Under the pieces are notes generated by a model. It was given only the letters and a program-made list of their open reading frames with translations. It was not told where the DNA came from and searched no databases. DNA of 64,000 nt from positions 1 to 64,000 of the forward strand of contig DDUM01000028.1 in the NCBI GenBank assembly GCA_002344795.1, written 5' to 3'. The position numbers and the translations under genes are program-made. The stretch's first letter is position 1. Every line of letters begins with the position of its first letter. Origin of the DNA: Flammeovirgaceae bacterium UBA2338. GTDB taxonomy: Bacteria; Bacteroidota; Bacteroidia; Cytophagales; Cyclobacteriaceae. Of the stretch, positions 42,339 through 50,648 are shown one piece after another.

Positions 42339-44840
42339 ATGATGCAGCACACTTATCAAATATCAGGAATGACCTGCAATGGTTGTCGAAGCCATGTGGA
42401 AAAAACGCTTAGCCATGTAGATGGGATTGAAAAAGCGGCCGTTGATTTAAAATCTGGTGAAGCTGTACTGACAATGAGCAGCCATGTGCCCCTGGAGAAA
42501 TTACAAAAAGCAATGCTAGACGATGGAGGTGCCTACAGTATTTCCATGCCCGGAGACCATCAGCATCATAATAACACCCACTCTCCTGCAAAAAGTCCCA
42601 AAGGAAAAGGTACAGGCATTTTCTACTGTCCCATGCATTGCGAGGGTGAAAAAACCTACGATCAGCCTGGTGACTGTCCGGTCTGTGGAATGGATTTGGT
42701 AGAGGAGATCAACTTGAGCAGTAAAAGCAATACACAATACACCTGCCCCATGCATCCGGAAATAGTAAAAGATGAGCCTGGCAGTTGTCCTAAATGTGGG
42801 ATGGACTTAGTGCCAATGGAGGCAGATGAATCAGCTGAGAGTAAGACCTACAATAAGTTACTCAAGAAATTCTGGATTGCTGCAATCTTTACATTCCCCA
42901 TATTTCTGATCGCCATGTCAGAGATGATCCCTAACAACCCTTTATATGAAATATTAGATATAAAATACTGGAACTGGATACAATTTGTTTTATCTATTCC
43001 TGTGGTTTTTTATGCCACCTGGATGTTCTTTGAACGTGCCTATAAGTCCATTGTGACATGGAACCTCAACATGTTTACATTAATAGGAATAGGTGCAGGA
43101 GCAGCCTGGCTATTTAGTCTTTTCGGATTGTTTTTTCCTGACATTTTTCCTGATCAATTTAAATCGGAGACGGGTACGGTCCACGTGTACTTTGAAGCGG
43201 CAACGGTTATCCTCACACTTGTATTACTGGGTCAGTTGCTGGAGGCAGGAGCGCACAGCAAGACCAATACCGCTGTTAAAGAATTATTGAAACTAGCTCC
43301 CAACAAAGCTGTGAGGATAAAAAATGGTAAAGAAGAAGAGATTTCCATTGATGACATTGTAATAGGTGATTTGTTGCGTGTGAGGCCCGGTGATAAAATT
43401 CCTGTAGATGGTGTTGTGGAAGAAGGTGAAAGCCACGTAGATGAATCCATGATTACCGGTGAACCTATTCCGGTGAACAAGGCCCATGGAGACAAAGTGA
43501 GCTCGGGCACCATCAATGGGAACCAATCATTTACCATGCGGGCAGAAAAAGTAGGTGCCGATACGCTGCTCTCTCAAATTATTGAGATGGTAAACAAAGC
43601 GAGCAGAAGTCGCGCCCCTATTCAAAAATTAGCCGATAAAATTTCAAGTTATTTTGTGCCTATAGTAGTGGTGGTGGCAGTTATCACTTTTGCTATTTGG
43701 GTCATCTTTGGCCCGGAACCTAAATATGTGTACGCTTTTGTCAATGCAATCGCAGTGTTAATTATTGCATGCCCCTGTGCATTGGGGTTGGCTACTCCTA
43801 TGTCCGTAATGGTGGGTGTAGGCAAAGGCGCAAGTATGGGTGTGCTCATAAAAAATGCAGAAGCATTAGAAACATTGAATAAAATTGATGTACTGATTGT
43901 AGATAAGACAGGTACCCTCACCGAAGGCAGGCCTTCAGTAGAAAAAGCCATTTCCATTACTAAAAAATTTTCCGACAAGGAAATACTTCAATACATCGCT
44001 TCACTGAATCAGCTCAGTGAACACCCACTGGCTGATGCTACTGTTAGGTTTGGAAAAGAACAAGGAATAGATTTTCTAAAAGCAGAAAATTTCAATTCCA
44101 CTACTGGTAAAGGTGTATCCGGAACAGTTAATGGAAAAAAAGTAGCCCTGGGAAATGAAAAAATGATGGAGGAAATAAATGCATCATTAACTGATGAAGT
44201 TCGCCACAAGGGAGAAGAGTTTCAGAAAGAAGGTAAAACCGTTTCCTTTCTGGCCATTGATGCTGAAGTAGTTGGTTTCATCGCCATCGGAGACGCGATC
44301 AAAAAAAATACAAAAGAAGCAATAAGGGAGCTGCAGGAGCATGGCATAGAAGTGATAATGCTAACAGGCGATAATATCAATACCGCCAAAGCCGTTGCCT
44401 CTGAGTTGAACCTTGTACATTTTAAAGCAGGCATGCTGCCAGAAGATAAACTGGAGGAGGTTAAACGCTTGCAGGCAGAAGGTAAAAAAGTGGCGATGGC
44501 CGGTGATGGTATTAACGACTCTCCCGCCCTTGCACAAAGTGATGTAGGTATTGCCATGGGTACTGGTACCGATGTGGCTATTGAAAGTGCAGGTGTAACC
44601 CTGGTGAAAGGAGATTTGATGGGTATCCTTAAAGCATTCAACCTCAGTAAAAAGGTAATGGGCAACATCAAACAAAATCTTTTCTTTGCCATGATCTACA
44701 ATACAGCAGGAATACCTATTGCAGCAGGGTTGCTATTTCCCTTCTTTGGTATCTTATTGAGCCCCATGATAGCAGCAGCAGCCATGAGCTTAAGTTCAGT
44801 TTCTGTAATTGCAAATAGTTTGAGGCTGAAAGCGAACTAG
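42339..44840 (+). CDS. copA: Copper-translocating P1B-type ATPase (CopA-like)
   Basis: An 833-residue ATP-driven Cu(I)/Ag(I) exporter. Domains in order: an HMA domain with MTCNGC (Cys13, Cys16); two heavy-metal-binding motifs (CPMHCEG...CPVCGMDL and CPMHPEI...CPKCGMDLVPM) at about 100-170; eight transmembrane helices with the ion-binding CPC at 478-480; actuator motif SMITGEP; phosphorylated Asp522 in DKTGT; SEHPLA; and GDGINDSPALAQSDVG. The double heavy-metal-binding insert is typical of Bacteroidota CopA. An alternative start is ATG 42342. No copper-responsive regulator gene is adjacent. Confidence 0.95.
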   Translation: MMQHTYQISGMTCNGCRSHVEKTLSHVDGIEKAAVDLKSGEAVLTMSSHVPLEKLQKAMLDDGGAYSISMPGDHQHHNNTHSPAKSPKGKGTGIFYCPMHCEGEKTYDQPGDCPVCGMDLVEEINLSSKSNTQYTCPMHPEIVKDEPGSCPKCGMDLVPMEADESAESKTYNKLLKKFWIAAIFTFPIFLIAMSEMIPNNPLYEILDIKYWNWIQFVLSIPVVFYATWMFFERAYKSIVTWNLNMFTLIGIGAGAAWLFSLFGLFFPDIFPDQFKSETGTVHVYFEAATVILTLVLLGQLLEAGAHSKTNTAVKELLKLAPNKAVRIKNGKEEEISIDDIVIGDLLRVRPGDKIPVDGVVEEGESHVDESMITGEPIPVNKAHGDKVSSGTINGNQSFTMRAEKVGADTLLSQIIEMVNKASRSRAPIQKLADKISSYFVPIVVVVAVITFAIWVIFGPEPKYVYAFVNAIAVLIIACPCALGLATPMSVMVGVGKGASMGVLIKNAEALETLNKIDVLIVDKTGTLTEGRPSVEKAISITKKFSDKEILQYIASLNQLSEHPLADATVRFGKEQGIDFLKAENFNSTTGKGVSGTVNGKKVALGNEKMMEEINASLTDEVRHKGEEFQKEGKTVSFLAIDAEVVGFIAIGDAIKKNTKEAIRELQEHGIEVIMLTGDNINTAKAVASELNLVHFKAGMLPEDKLEEVKRLQAEGKKVAMAGDGINDSPALAQSDVGIAMGTGTDVAIESAGVTLVKGDLMGILKAFNLSKKVMGNIKQNLFFAMIYNTAGIPIAAGLLFPFFGILLSPMIAAAAMSLSSVSVIANSLRLKAN

Positions 44841-44867
44841 AAATACATTTAGCATTAATAAATAATT

Positions 44868-45479
44868 ATGAGAATACTTCTAATAATAACCTGCCTGGCT
44901 TTTGTAACAGCATGTACCCGATCAAATAAAGAAACTGCTACAACCGGTGAAGAATTAAAAGCAAGTAAGCCTGCAATTCCTGAAGGTGTTATCATTCAAC
45001 CACAAACCGAAACCGATACCTTAAAAGGAAGCCTCAAAGCTTATGCGGTTGGTAAAATTGGTGGTGCCAACTTCACCGTTAACTACTACTCCCCTGCTAC
45101 GCGTGGCAGGATGATCTGGGGCGGACTGGTTGCTTTTGATAATGTGTGGGTAACGGGTGCACATAAAGCCACAAGCATTGAATTTGATAAGGATATTAAA
45201 ATTGGTGATACCATAGTCAAAGCAGGCAAGTATGCCTTCTTTACCATTCCAGGCAAAGATCAATGGACCATCATTATCAACAAAAACTTGAACCAACACC
45301 TTGCGGATGATTATAGTGAAGCGGAAGATGTAGTACGTATAAAAGTGGCGCCTGAAACAGAAGAGCAACAACAGGAGCGACTTCGTTATGTGATAGCATC
45401 CGAAAGCGAAACGCACGGAGAGATAACGATGAGTTGGGATAAAGTTGAGGTAGCTATACCGATTCAGCTAGTTAGGTGA
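44868..45479 (+). CDS. DUF2911 lipoprotein
   Basis: A 203-residue protein with signal peptide and lipobox AFVTAC (Cys16). The DUF2911 domain (about 55-200) has YYSPATRGRMIWGGLVAFDNVW, TGAHKATSIEF and GKYAFFTIPGKDQWTIIINK. The function is unknown; the fold is probably a beta-sandwich. It follows copA by 27 bases and closes the island before a strong bidirectional terminator. Confidence 0.9.
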   Translation: MRILLIITCLAFVTACTRSNKETATTGEELKASKPAIPEGVIIQPQTETDTLKGSLKAYAVGKIGGANFTVNYYSPATRGRMIWGGLVAFDNVWVTGAHKATSIEFDKDIKIGDTIVKAGKYAFFTIPGKDQWTIIINKNLNQHLADDYSEAEDVVRIKVAPETEEQQQERLRYVIASESETHGEITMSWDKVEVAIPIQLVR

Positions 45480-45507
45480 GGACAGGCTTCAAGATTTCAA
45501 TAATGAT

Positions 45508-45534
45508 AAAAGGAGTCCAAAGGACTCCTTTTAC
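45508..45534. terminator. Strong bidirectional terminator between convergent genes
   Basis: AAAAGGAGTCC (45508-45518) pairs perfectly with GGACTCCTTTT (45522-45532) across an AAA loop. Runs of A before it and T after it allow termination from both strands, at the end of the DUF2911 gene and of the small basic protein gene. Confidence 0.9.
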
Positions 45535-45544
45535 ATTTGAATGA

Positions 45545-45658
45545 TTACCCCCCTCTTTTTTTGGCTTCTTTTTTAGCTTTCTTCTCAGCCCTTTTTTCTT
45601 TCAGGGTTTTGGTAGCTTCCTTTTTACCTTCTTTTCTAGCGTCTTGTGCTTTTGCCAT
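45545..45658 (-). CDS. Very small, highly basic protein, 37 aa
   Basis: The minus strand encodes MAKAQDARKEGKKEATKTLK, then EKRAEKKAKKEAKKRGG and TAA: 37 residues, about 40 percent Lys or Arg, with a strongly helical Ala/Lys/Glu pattern. It ends just before a bidirectional terminator, starts with ATG, and resembles small Lys/Ala-rich proteins I know from Bacteroidota genomes. It could bind nucleic acid. The function is unknown. Confidence 0.7.
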   Translation of the reverse strand: MAKAQDARKEGKKEATKTLKEKRAEKKAKKEAKKRGG

Positions 45659-45788
45659 AATCGTAAAGTTTATAGGGCTAAAATAGGGCAAAATTAGGTC
45701 TGAAAACAATCACCCTTTTCCAAAATCTTATTCTCTAACTATTAACCGGCCCACCCATTAGAGCCAGTTAAAGGACTTAAAAGCAATA

Positions 45789-45849
45789 TTACTAATATTT
45801 TTAGTATAACATTGTAATACTATAAATTTTAGTATTACCTTTAGGTAAT
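45789..45849. promoter_or_regulatory. Cluster of three AT-rich palindromes upstream of the 122-aa gene
   Basis: Three inverted repeats occur in 60 bases: TACTAA/TTAGTA (45790-45806), GTAATACTA/TAGTATTAC with a 7-base spacer (45814-45838, perfect 9-bp arms), and ATTACC-TTTA-GGTAAT (45834-45849). The last two share bases. The layout is that of overlapping operators, 18 bases before the ATG at 45868. Confidence 0.55.
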
Positions 45850-45867
45850 CTTTTAAACGAACAGATT

Positions 45868-46236
45868 ATGAAGATCATACGGTCCAGTTTTTTGGGAGCC
45901 AGAGTAGTAAAGGCACAGGATCCCAACATCCAGTTTTTTCAGATCCGATCACTCTTCAATTTGCACAGAGATGCACTGGTTGATCGCGTTTTGTCGGATC
46001 TGCCCACCTACATAGAGTATAAGTTCGGCCGGGTCTCCAACCGACAGGAATTAATTCACATCGGAGAGGGCTTATTAGAATTGAAACAACACGATGTAGA
46101 TATTGATTTCTACGCACCCATTTTAAAAATGCTTAAGCGCAGGGACGAAATAAAACTGAATAATGAGTACTTCTTTCTCGAACTGGATGAGAAAATTCGC
46201 ACACGCCTAAGCAGACAGTTGCATTTTGCTGCCTAG
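45868..46236 (+). CDS. Hypothetical protein, 122 aa
   Basis: No family is recognised. The protein is soluble and rich in Leu, Arg and charged residues. KIIRSSFLGARVVKAQDPNI opens it, and helices with DALVDRVLSDLPTYIEYKFG and FFLELDEKIRTRLSRQLHF follow; a compact helical fold is likely. It has a clear ATG and an upstream region crowded with palindromes. It is 66 bases upstream of a Crp/Fnr regulator gene. Confidence 0.6.
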   Translation: MKIIRSSFLGARVVKAQDPNIQFFQIRSLFNLHRDALVDRVLSDLPTYIEYKFGRVSNRQELIHIGEGLLELKQHDVDIDFYAPILKMLKRRDEIKLNNEYFFLELDEKIRTRLSRQLHFAA

Positions 46237-46272
46237 CTGAACTAATTCTCCATCTGTTATGTCCTAAGGAAG

Positions 46273-46296
46273 CAATCATTACTTTTACAATGATTG
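46273..46296. promoter_or_regulatory. Perfect inverted repeat just before the Crp/Fnr-type gene
   Basis: CAATCATT (46273-46280) and AATGATTG (46289-46296) are exact inverted arms separated by eight bases, ending six bases before the ATG at 46303. A site for the regulator itself (autoregulation) is a natural hypothesis, though a hairpin covering the translation start would also act on expression. Confidence 0.5.
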
Positions 46297-46302
46297 AACC
46301 CT

Positions 46303-46884
46303 ATGGACACTTTTCAATTATTTAAATCCATCTCGAAGCACATCACGCTGGATGCAGAAGAGGAGAAATACCTAAAATCTATTCTTCTTCCCATGAAGGT
46401 GAAGCAAAACGAGTTTATTGAGCACATGAATAAGGTAACTCGTTATTTCATTAATGTCAATGAGGGGTGTTTGATGACCTATTACACGGATAATGAGGCC
46501 AATGACCATGTTCTACAATTTGCCACAGCCGGGTGGTGGACAGGTGATCTGAACAGTTTTACTTATGGAACACCATCCATCTTTTCAACCAAAGCACTTA
46601 GTGACAGCAGCGTACTGCTGATTCCCAAAGCTCAGATGGATGAATTGCTGGAGCGATATCCAAAATTTGAAAAGTATTTTCGCATCATCTTCCAAAACTC
46701 ACTCATCACCCATCAACAACGCATCCTACAAAACTTTTCCATGTCAGCAGAGGGGCGTTATCAAAATTTCCTTGAAAAATATCCTACCCTGGAGCAGTTT
46801 GTGCCTCAGAAGTTCATTGCCTCTTACCTGGGCATTACACCTGAATTCCTCAGCAAGGTGCGAAGAAAACTGATGGAGAGATAG
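46303..46884 (+). CDS. Crp/Fnr-family transcriptional regulator
   Basis: A 193-residue protein from ATG 46303 (an in-frame TTG lies nine bases upstream). The cyclic-nucleotide-binding-like beta-roll spans about residues 20-125 (KQNEFIEHMNKVTRYFINVNEGCLMTYYTD). The C-terminal helix-turn-helix is KFIASYLGITPEFLSKVRRKL. Such Bacteroidota proteins usually lack the cAMP-binding arginine, and none is evident here. It is followed by yceI, and two dyads stand between them. Confidence 0.9.
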   Translation: MDTFQLFKSISKHITLDAEEEKYLKSILLPMKVKQNEFIEHMNKVTRYFINVNEGCLMTYYTDNEANDHVLQFATAGWWTGDLNSFTYGTPSIFSTKALSDSSVLLIPKAQMDELLERYPKFEKYFRIIFQNSLITHQQRILQNFSMSAEGRYQNFLEKYPTLEQFVPQKFIASYLGITPEFLSKVRRKLMER

Positions 46885-46894
46885 TACTTAATCT

Positions 46895-46940
46895 AGGTTA
46901 AGTCAACCTCTTGTTTTCCTTAAACTGGTTCAAGTAACCT
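46895..46940. promoter_or_regulatory. Two tandem GGTT-N5-AACC dyads upstream of the YceI gene
   Basis: AGGTTAAGTCAACCT (46895-46909) and TGGTTCAAGTAACCT (46926-46940) follow the same (A/T)GGTT-N5-AACCT plan, starting 31 bases apart (three helical turns). They lie 17 to 62 bases upstream of the -7 element at 46957. This is the spacing of paired transcription-factor sites on one face of DNA. Confidence 0.55.
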
Positions 46941-46956
46941 TACCCTACCCCCTCCC

Positions 46957-46964
46957 TATCTTTG
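46957..46964 (+). promoter_or_regulatory. -7 promoter element of the YceI gene
   Basis: TATCTTTG is an exact TAnnTTTG match on the + strand, 41 bases before the ATG at 47006. Two dyads lie just upstream. Confidence 0.6.
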
Positions 46965-47005
46965 TATTGTCAATAAGGCAAACGAAAAATTAAATTTATA
47001 ATAAT

Positions 47006-47542
47006 ATGAAAACAGCAACTAAAACTACATGGGCAATTGACCCTACACACACAGAAGTTCAGTTCAAGGTAAAGCACCTGGTCATCTCAACGGTAACCGG
47101 ATTCTTTAAAAAATTCAGCGGAGCGATTGAAAGCGATGGCGATGATTTTGATGGCGCATCTGCCAATTTCAGCCTTGACATCAACAGTATTGATACCAAT
47201 CAGGCTGACCGTGACAAGCATTTGAAATCAGCTGATTTCTTTGCTGCAGAAGAGTATCCAACAATGGACTTCTCCGGTGAACTAAAAAAAGTATCCGGCA
47301 ACGATTACAAACTCATTGGTGACCTTACTATTCGCGGTAACACCAAAAAAGTTGAGATGGACGTGGAATATGGTGGAACAATGGATGACCCTTATGGCAA
47401 TACCAAAAGCGGCTTTGAAATCAATGGAAAAATCAACCGCAAAGACTTCGGCTTAAACTGGAACGCAGTAACTGAAGCCGGTGGTATAGTAGTGAGTGAT
47501 GAGGTAAAGATTCACCTTAATGTTCAGGTGGTAAAGGGTTAA
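47006..47542 (+). CDS. yceI: YceI-family protein
   Basis: A 178-residue lipocalin-like beta-barrel protein. The opening TWAIDPTHTEVQFKVKHLVISTVTGFF and the later LIGDLTIRGNTKKVEMDVEY and NRKDFGLNWN are signature segments. YceI proteins bind polyisoprenoid or other amphiphilic molecules. This one has no signal peptide, so it is probably cytoplasmic, unlike the periplasmic E. coli protein. A Crp/Fnr-type regulator gene and a dyad pair are immediately upstream, so control by that regulator is plausible. Confidence 0.95.
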   Translation: MKTATKTTWAIDPTHTEVQFKVKHLVISTVTGFFKKFSGAIESDGDDFDGASANFSLDINSIDTNQADRDKHLKSADFFAAEEYPTMDFSGELKKVSGNDYKLIGDLTIRGNTKKVEMDVEYGGTMDDPYGNTKSGFEINGKINRKDFGLNWNAVTEAGGIVVSDEVKIHLNVQVVKG

Positions 47543-47557
47543 GAAAGAAAGCAGAGC

Positions 47558-47607
47558 AAACCGTCATTGTTCCTTCTAATAAAGAAGAATCACAATGACG
47601 GTTTTTA
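47558..47607. terminator. Bidirectional terminator between yceI and the S1/P1 nuclease gene
   Basis: AAACCGTCATTGT (47558-47570) pairs with ACAATGACGGTTT (47592-47604) around a 21-base loop that itself contains TTCTAATAAAGAA. Runs of T follow on the + strand and A-runs precede, as expected for a convergent pair. Confidence 0.8.
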
Positions 47608-47615
47608 ATATTTAC

Positions 47616-48410
47616 TTATCCATAAATCTCATTTAATAACCCTGCCAATCTCACCCCTGCCTCCAGCAATCTTTTGCGAACTGTTTTTATATTTTGAAAA
47701 GCATACTCATATCCCAGGCTGCCATCGCCAATCGCATAAACCTGCTCCCTCAAATCCATTGACTCCTTAGCCCAATCATAGATTGAAGCATTTTGTAGTT
47801 TCTTTACTTTACTTTTTGGAGTCTTAGATAAAGACAATGCCAATTCGGTATAGCTGAGTTGAGTGTCATCGATCATCTCGCTATCCCACACCCGATGCAA
47901 ATTGGACTTGCTGTCAAACCACTTCACTCTGGTATCGTTTCCTCCTCTGTCATCGCCAGTACCTACATGGAGTGGTTGGTGGATATCTCCTACCAAATGA
48001 ACCAGTATCTTTATCCGCTCCTTCTCTTCTACCGGTGTCAGTTGTCTTGAACGTAATTCTTTCACTACCCGCTCAATAGTTTCAATGATGTCGCCATTGG
48101 AGTTCTTTTCGGTCTGATCGTAAGTTTTCCCATCGGGGATAGTCACCCAATGCCAGTCGGACATAAAATTGTACTTTCGATTGGATCTTATTTCATCCAT
48201 CCATGTACTTGCCATCGGTAATGATTCCCCTTCCAGTATTTCAAAAAGCTTTCTTTTCACCTTTGTGTCAAGATGGGTTTCAGCGACCTCTCCAATGACC
48301 CAGTGTCCTGTTTGACCCCATGCTCCAACATACTGATGGCCACCCATTAAAATGAAGGTAACAGAGACTACACGCAGTACCCAATTAATAAATGGAATAA
48401 CCTTGCACAT
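47616..48410 (-). CDS. S1/P1 nuclease family protein
   Basis: A 264-residue secreted zinc phosphodiesterase. The N-terminal hydrophobic segment is a signal peptide (to about residue 30). The mature N-terminus, WGQTGHWVIGEVAETHL, holds the Trp and His zinc ligands, and HLVGDIHQPLHVGTGDDRGGNDTRVKWF carries the central His/Asp ligands. It degrades single-stranded DNA or RNA and may serve phosphate or nucleotide scavenging. It is divergent from the amidoligase operon (73-base gap). Confidence 0.93.
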   Translation of the reverse strand: MCKVIPFINWVLRVVSVTFILMGGHQYVGAWGQTGHWVIGEVAETHLDTKVKRKLFEILEGESLPMASTWMDEIRSNRKYNFMSDWHWVTIPDGKTYDQTEKNSNGDIIETIERVVKELRSRQLTPVEEKERIKILVHLVGDIHQPLHVGTGDDRGGNDTRVKWFDSKSNLHRVWDSEMIDDTQLSYTELALSLSKTPKSKVKKLQNASIYDWAKESMDLREQVYAIGDGSLGYEYAFQNIKTVRKRLLEAGVRLAGLLNEIYG

Positions 48411-48483
48411 TGTTCGAATTATTTTACGCTAATTTTGTCCTTCTTATGAGAATGACCTAATAAATTATTATCAAATTTCTCCT

Positions 48484-49197
48484 ATGTCGAATCGCCAGGC
48501 ACTTTTTCTCAATTTCGATATCAAGGCACAGCCCGATGAAGTGACCTGTGGTCCTACCTGCCTTCACGCCCTCTACCAGCATTATGATAACAACATTTCC
48601 CTGAAGCAAGTCATTCAGGAAGTAAAACAGATAAAGACTGGAGGAACGCTTGCTGTAATGTTGGGTGAACATGCATTGCAAAGAGGATACAAGGCCCATA
48701 TTTGTACCTACAATCTGAATGTTTTTGACCCCACCTGGTTTCAATACTCTTCTGGAAAAATTATCGAATTGCTGAAGAAGCAAATGCGCTATAAGAAAAC
48801 CAAACGAAAATTACTGACCGAGTGTGAGGCTTATATTAAATTCCTGGAAGCTGGAGGAAAAGTGGAGTATTCAGAACTCAATAAGGATTTGATCAAAGGA
48901 TATTTGCAAAAATCTGTCCCTATTCTTACCGGATTGAGTGCAACCTATTTATATGGAACACCAAGAGAAATTGGGGACACTAATAAATACCACAGCATAA
49001 AAGGAGAACCGGTTGGACACTTCGTGGTGATCAATGGATTTGATGGAAAAGGAGACTATGTATATTTGGCTGATCCAATGAATCCAAACCCATTAAAAAG
49101 CCAATATTACAAAGTCAAGTTTGATAGGCTTATTAATAGTATACTACTAGGCATTATGACCTATGATGCCAATTTGTTAATTATTGAACCCAAGTAA
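48484..49197 (+). CDS. C39-like papain-fold peptidase, first gene of a probable amidoligase operon
   Basis: A 237-residue cytoplasmic protein without a signal peptide. The peptidase C39-like core has the oxyanion Gln16 and nucleophile Cys22 in AQPDEVTCGPTCL, the catalytic His in GEPVGHFVVINGFD, and the Asp in YLADPMNPNP. Members of this family hydrolyse or transfer peptide/amide bonds. Two bases separate it from the ATP-grasp gene, so it is in the same operon. It may trim or release the product made by the downstream ligases. Confidence 0.85.
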   Translation: MSNRQALFLNFDIKAQPDEVTCGPTCLHALYQHYDNNISLKQVIQEVKQIKTGGTLAVMLGEHALQRGYKAHICTYNLNVFDPTWFQYSSGKIIELLKKQMRYKKTKRKLLTECEAYIKFLEAGGKVEYSELNKDLIKGYLQKSVPILTGLSATYLYGTPREIGDTNKYHSIKGEPVGHFVVINGFDGKGDYVYLADPMNPNPLKSQYYKVKFDRLINSILLGIMTYDANLLIIEPK

Positions 49198-49199
49198 CT

Positions 49200-50648
49200 A
49201 TGGCTAAGCTTATTGTAACCGAAAAGCCAGATAATTGGAAGCTCACACTTGCCGATGTTGAGGTTATTTCTCCAAACGCATACATCACATCGGAAGTATA
49301 TCAAAACGTACGCAACATTAAAGTACTCAACCTTTGCAAGTCCTATCAATATCAAAGCGAAGGGTATTATGTCTCACTTTTGGCGGAAGCAAGGGGGCAT
49401 AAAGTACTCCCTGGGGTTTCTACCATCCAAGATTTTAGGTTCCCATCCATCATTAGGTATGATTCTCAGGATTTTGATGATCTGATTCAAAGCACTTTCA
49501 AAACCATTTCAGGAGATCGTGTTGAATTCAATATATACTTTGGCTCCACCAGCAACGAATCCTTCAATAAACTTGGCAAACAGTTGTTCCAGTTGGTTCA
49601 AACTCCCTTTCTTAGAGCTGTTTTTTCTAAAAAAACAAAATGGGTACTGCTAAGTTTACGACCACCCAGCTTAGGAGAAATGCTACCTGAAGACAAGCCT
49701 CTATTTATGAGTGCGCTTGAAAAATACTTTTTGAGAAAAAGAGACTACCGAACAGATAGAAAGAAATACGATCTCGCGATTCTTATCAATCCGGAGGACG
49801 ATAACCCTCCATCCGATGACCGGGCACTTAAAAAATTCTATAAGGCTGCCCTGGAGACAGGTTTCAACGTTGAGTTCATTACTAAGAATGACTTTGACCA
49901 ACTCATTCAATACGATGCCCTCTTCATCAGAGAAACAACAAATGTTAACCACCACTCATTCCGCTTTGCAAAAAAGGCAGCCTCACTCGGATTAGTGGTA
50001 ATTGATGATCCGGTTTCAATTCTAAAATGTACCAACAAAGTCTACCTTCATGAATTGCTAACGGCCAACAAGATATTAACACCCAAAGCCAATGTAATCA
50101 CTGAGGACAATTGCGATGCACTTCCAGAAAAAATGGGATTCCCATTTATTCTAAAACAACCTGATGGAGCCTTCTCTAAAGGAGTACATAAAATCACGGA
50201 TCTTGATCAGTATAAAAAGATTCGTAAAAGTATGTTTGAGAAATCGGATTTGCTCATTGCTCAGGAGTTCCTGCCTACTCCATTCGATTGGAGGGTAGGC
50301 ATTATCGATGGTCAGGTGATCTATGTCTGCAAATACTTTATGGCTTCCGAGCATTGGCAAATTGTAAATTGGAGTGCCAAAAAGGAAGACTCCAAAGAAG
50401 GCAACTTCGAATCTTTCTCTGTAGATCAGGCTCCTTCTGGCCTTTTAAAAACTGCCCTTAAGGCGACCAGCCTGATTGGCCGTGGCCTTTACGGAGTGGA
50501 TATGAAAGAAGTAAACGGAAAGTTTTATGTGATTGAGGTCAACGACAATCCGAATATAGATGCAGGAGTAGAAGACAAGGCATTGAAAGAAAAATTATAC
50601 ACCACCATAATGGAAGTGTTTCTAAATCGTATTAAGGCAGAAAAATGA
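49200..50648 (+). CDS. RimK-type ATP-grasp ligase with RLAN-like N-terminal domain
   Basis: A 482-residue protein. Residues 1-160 resemble the RimK-like ATP-grasp N-terminal (RLAN) domain (TSEVYQNVRNIKVLNLCKSY, SVYYVSLLAEARGHKV-like segment). Residues of about 190-480 are an ATP-grasp domain: FIRETTNVNHHSFRFAKKA, VIDDPVSILKCTNKVYL, FPFILKQPDGAFSKGVHKI, LIAQEFLPTPFDWRVGIID, and the metal-binding VIEVNDNPNIDAGVED. Such enzymes join a carboxylate to an amine (often glutamate) using ATP. Its stop overlaps the next ATG by four bases. Confidence 0.88.
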   Translation: MAKLIVTEKPDNWKLTLADVEVISPNAYITSEVYQNVRNIKVLNLCKSYQYQSEGYYVSLLAEARGHKVLPGVSTIQDFRFPSIIRYDSQDFDDLIQSTFKTISGDRVEFNIYFGSTSNESFNKLGKQLFQLVQTPFLRAVFSKKTKWVLLSLRPPSLGEMLPEDKPLFMSALEKYFLRKRDYRTDRKKYDLAILINPEDDNPPSDDRALKKFYKAALETGFNVEFITKNDFDQLIQYDALFIRETTNVNHHSFRFAKKAASLGLVVIDDPVSILKCTNKVYLHELLTANKILTPKANVITEDNCDALPEKMGFPFILKQPDGAFSKGVHKITDLDQYKKIRKSMFEKSDLLIAQEFLPTPFDWRVGIIDGQVIYVCKYFMASEHWQIVNWSAKKEDSKEGNFESFSVDQAPSGLLKTALKATSLIGRGLYGVDMKEVNGKFYVIEVNDNPNIDAGVEDKALKEKLYTTIMEVFLNRIKAEK

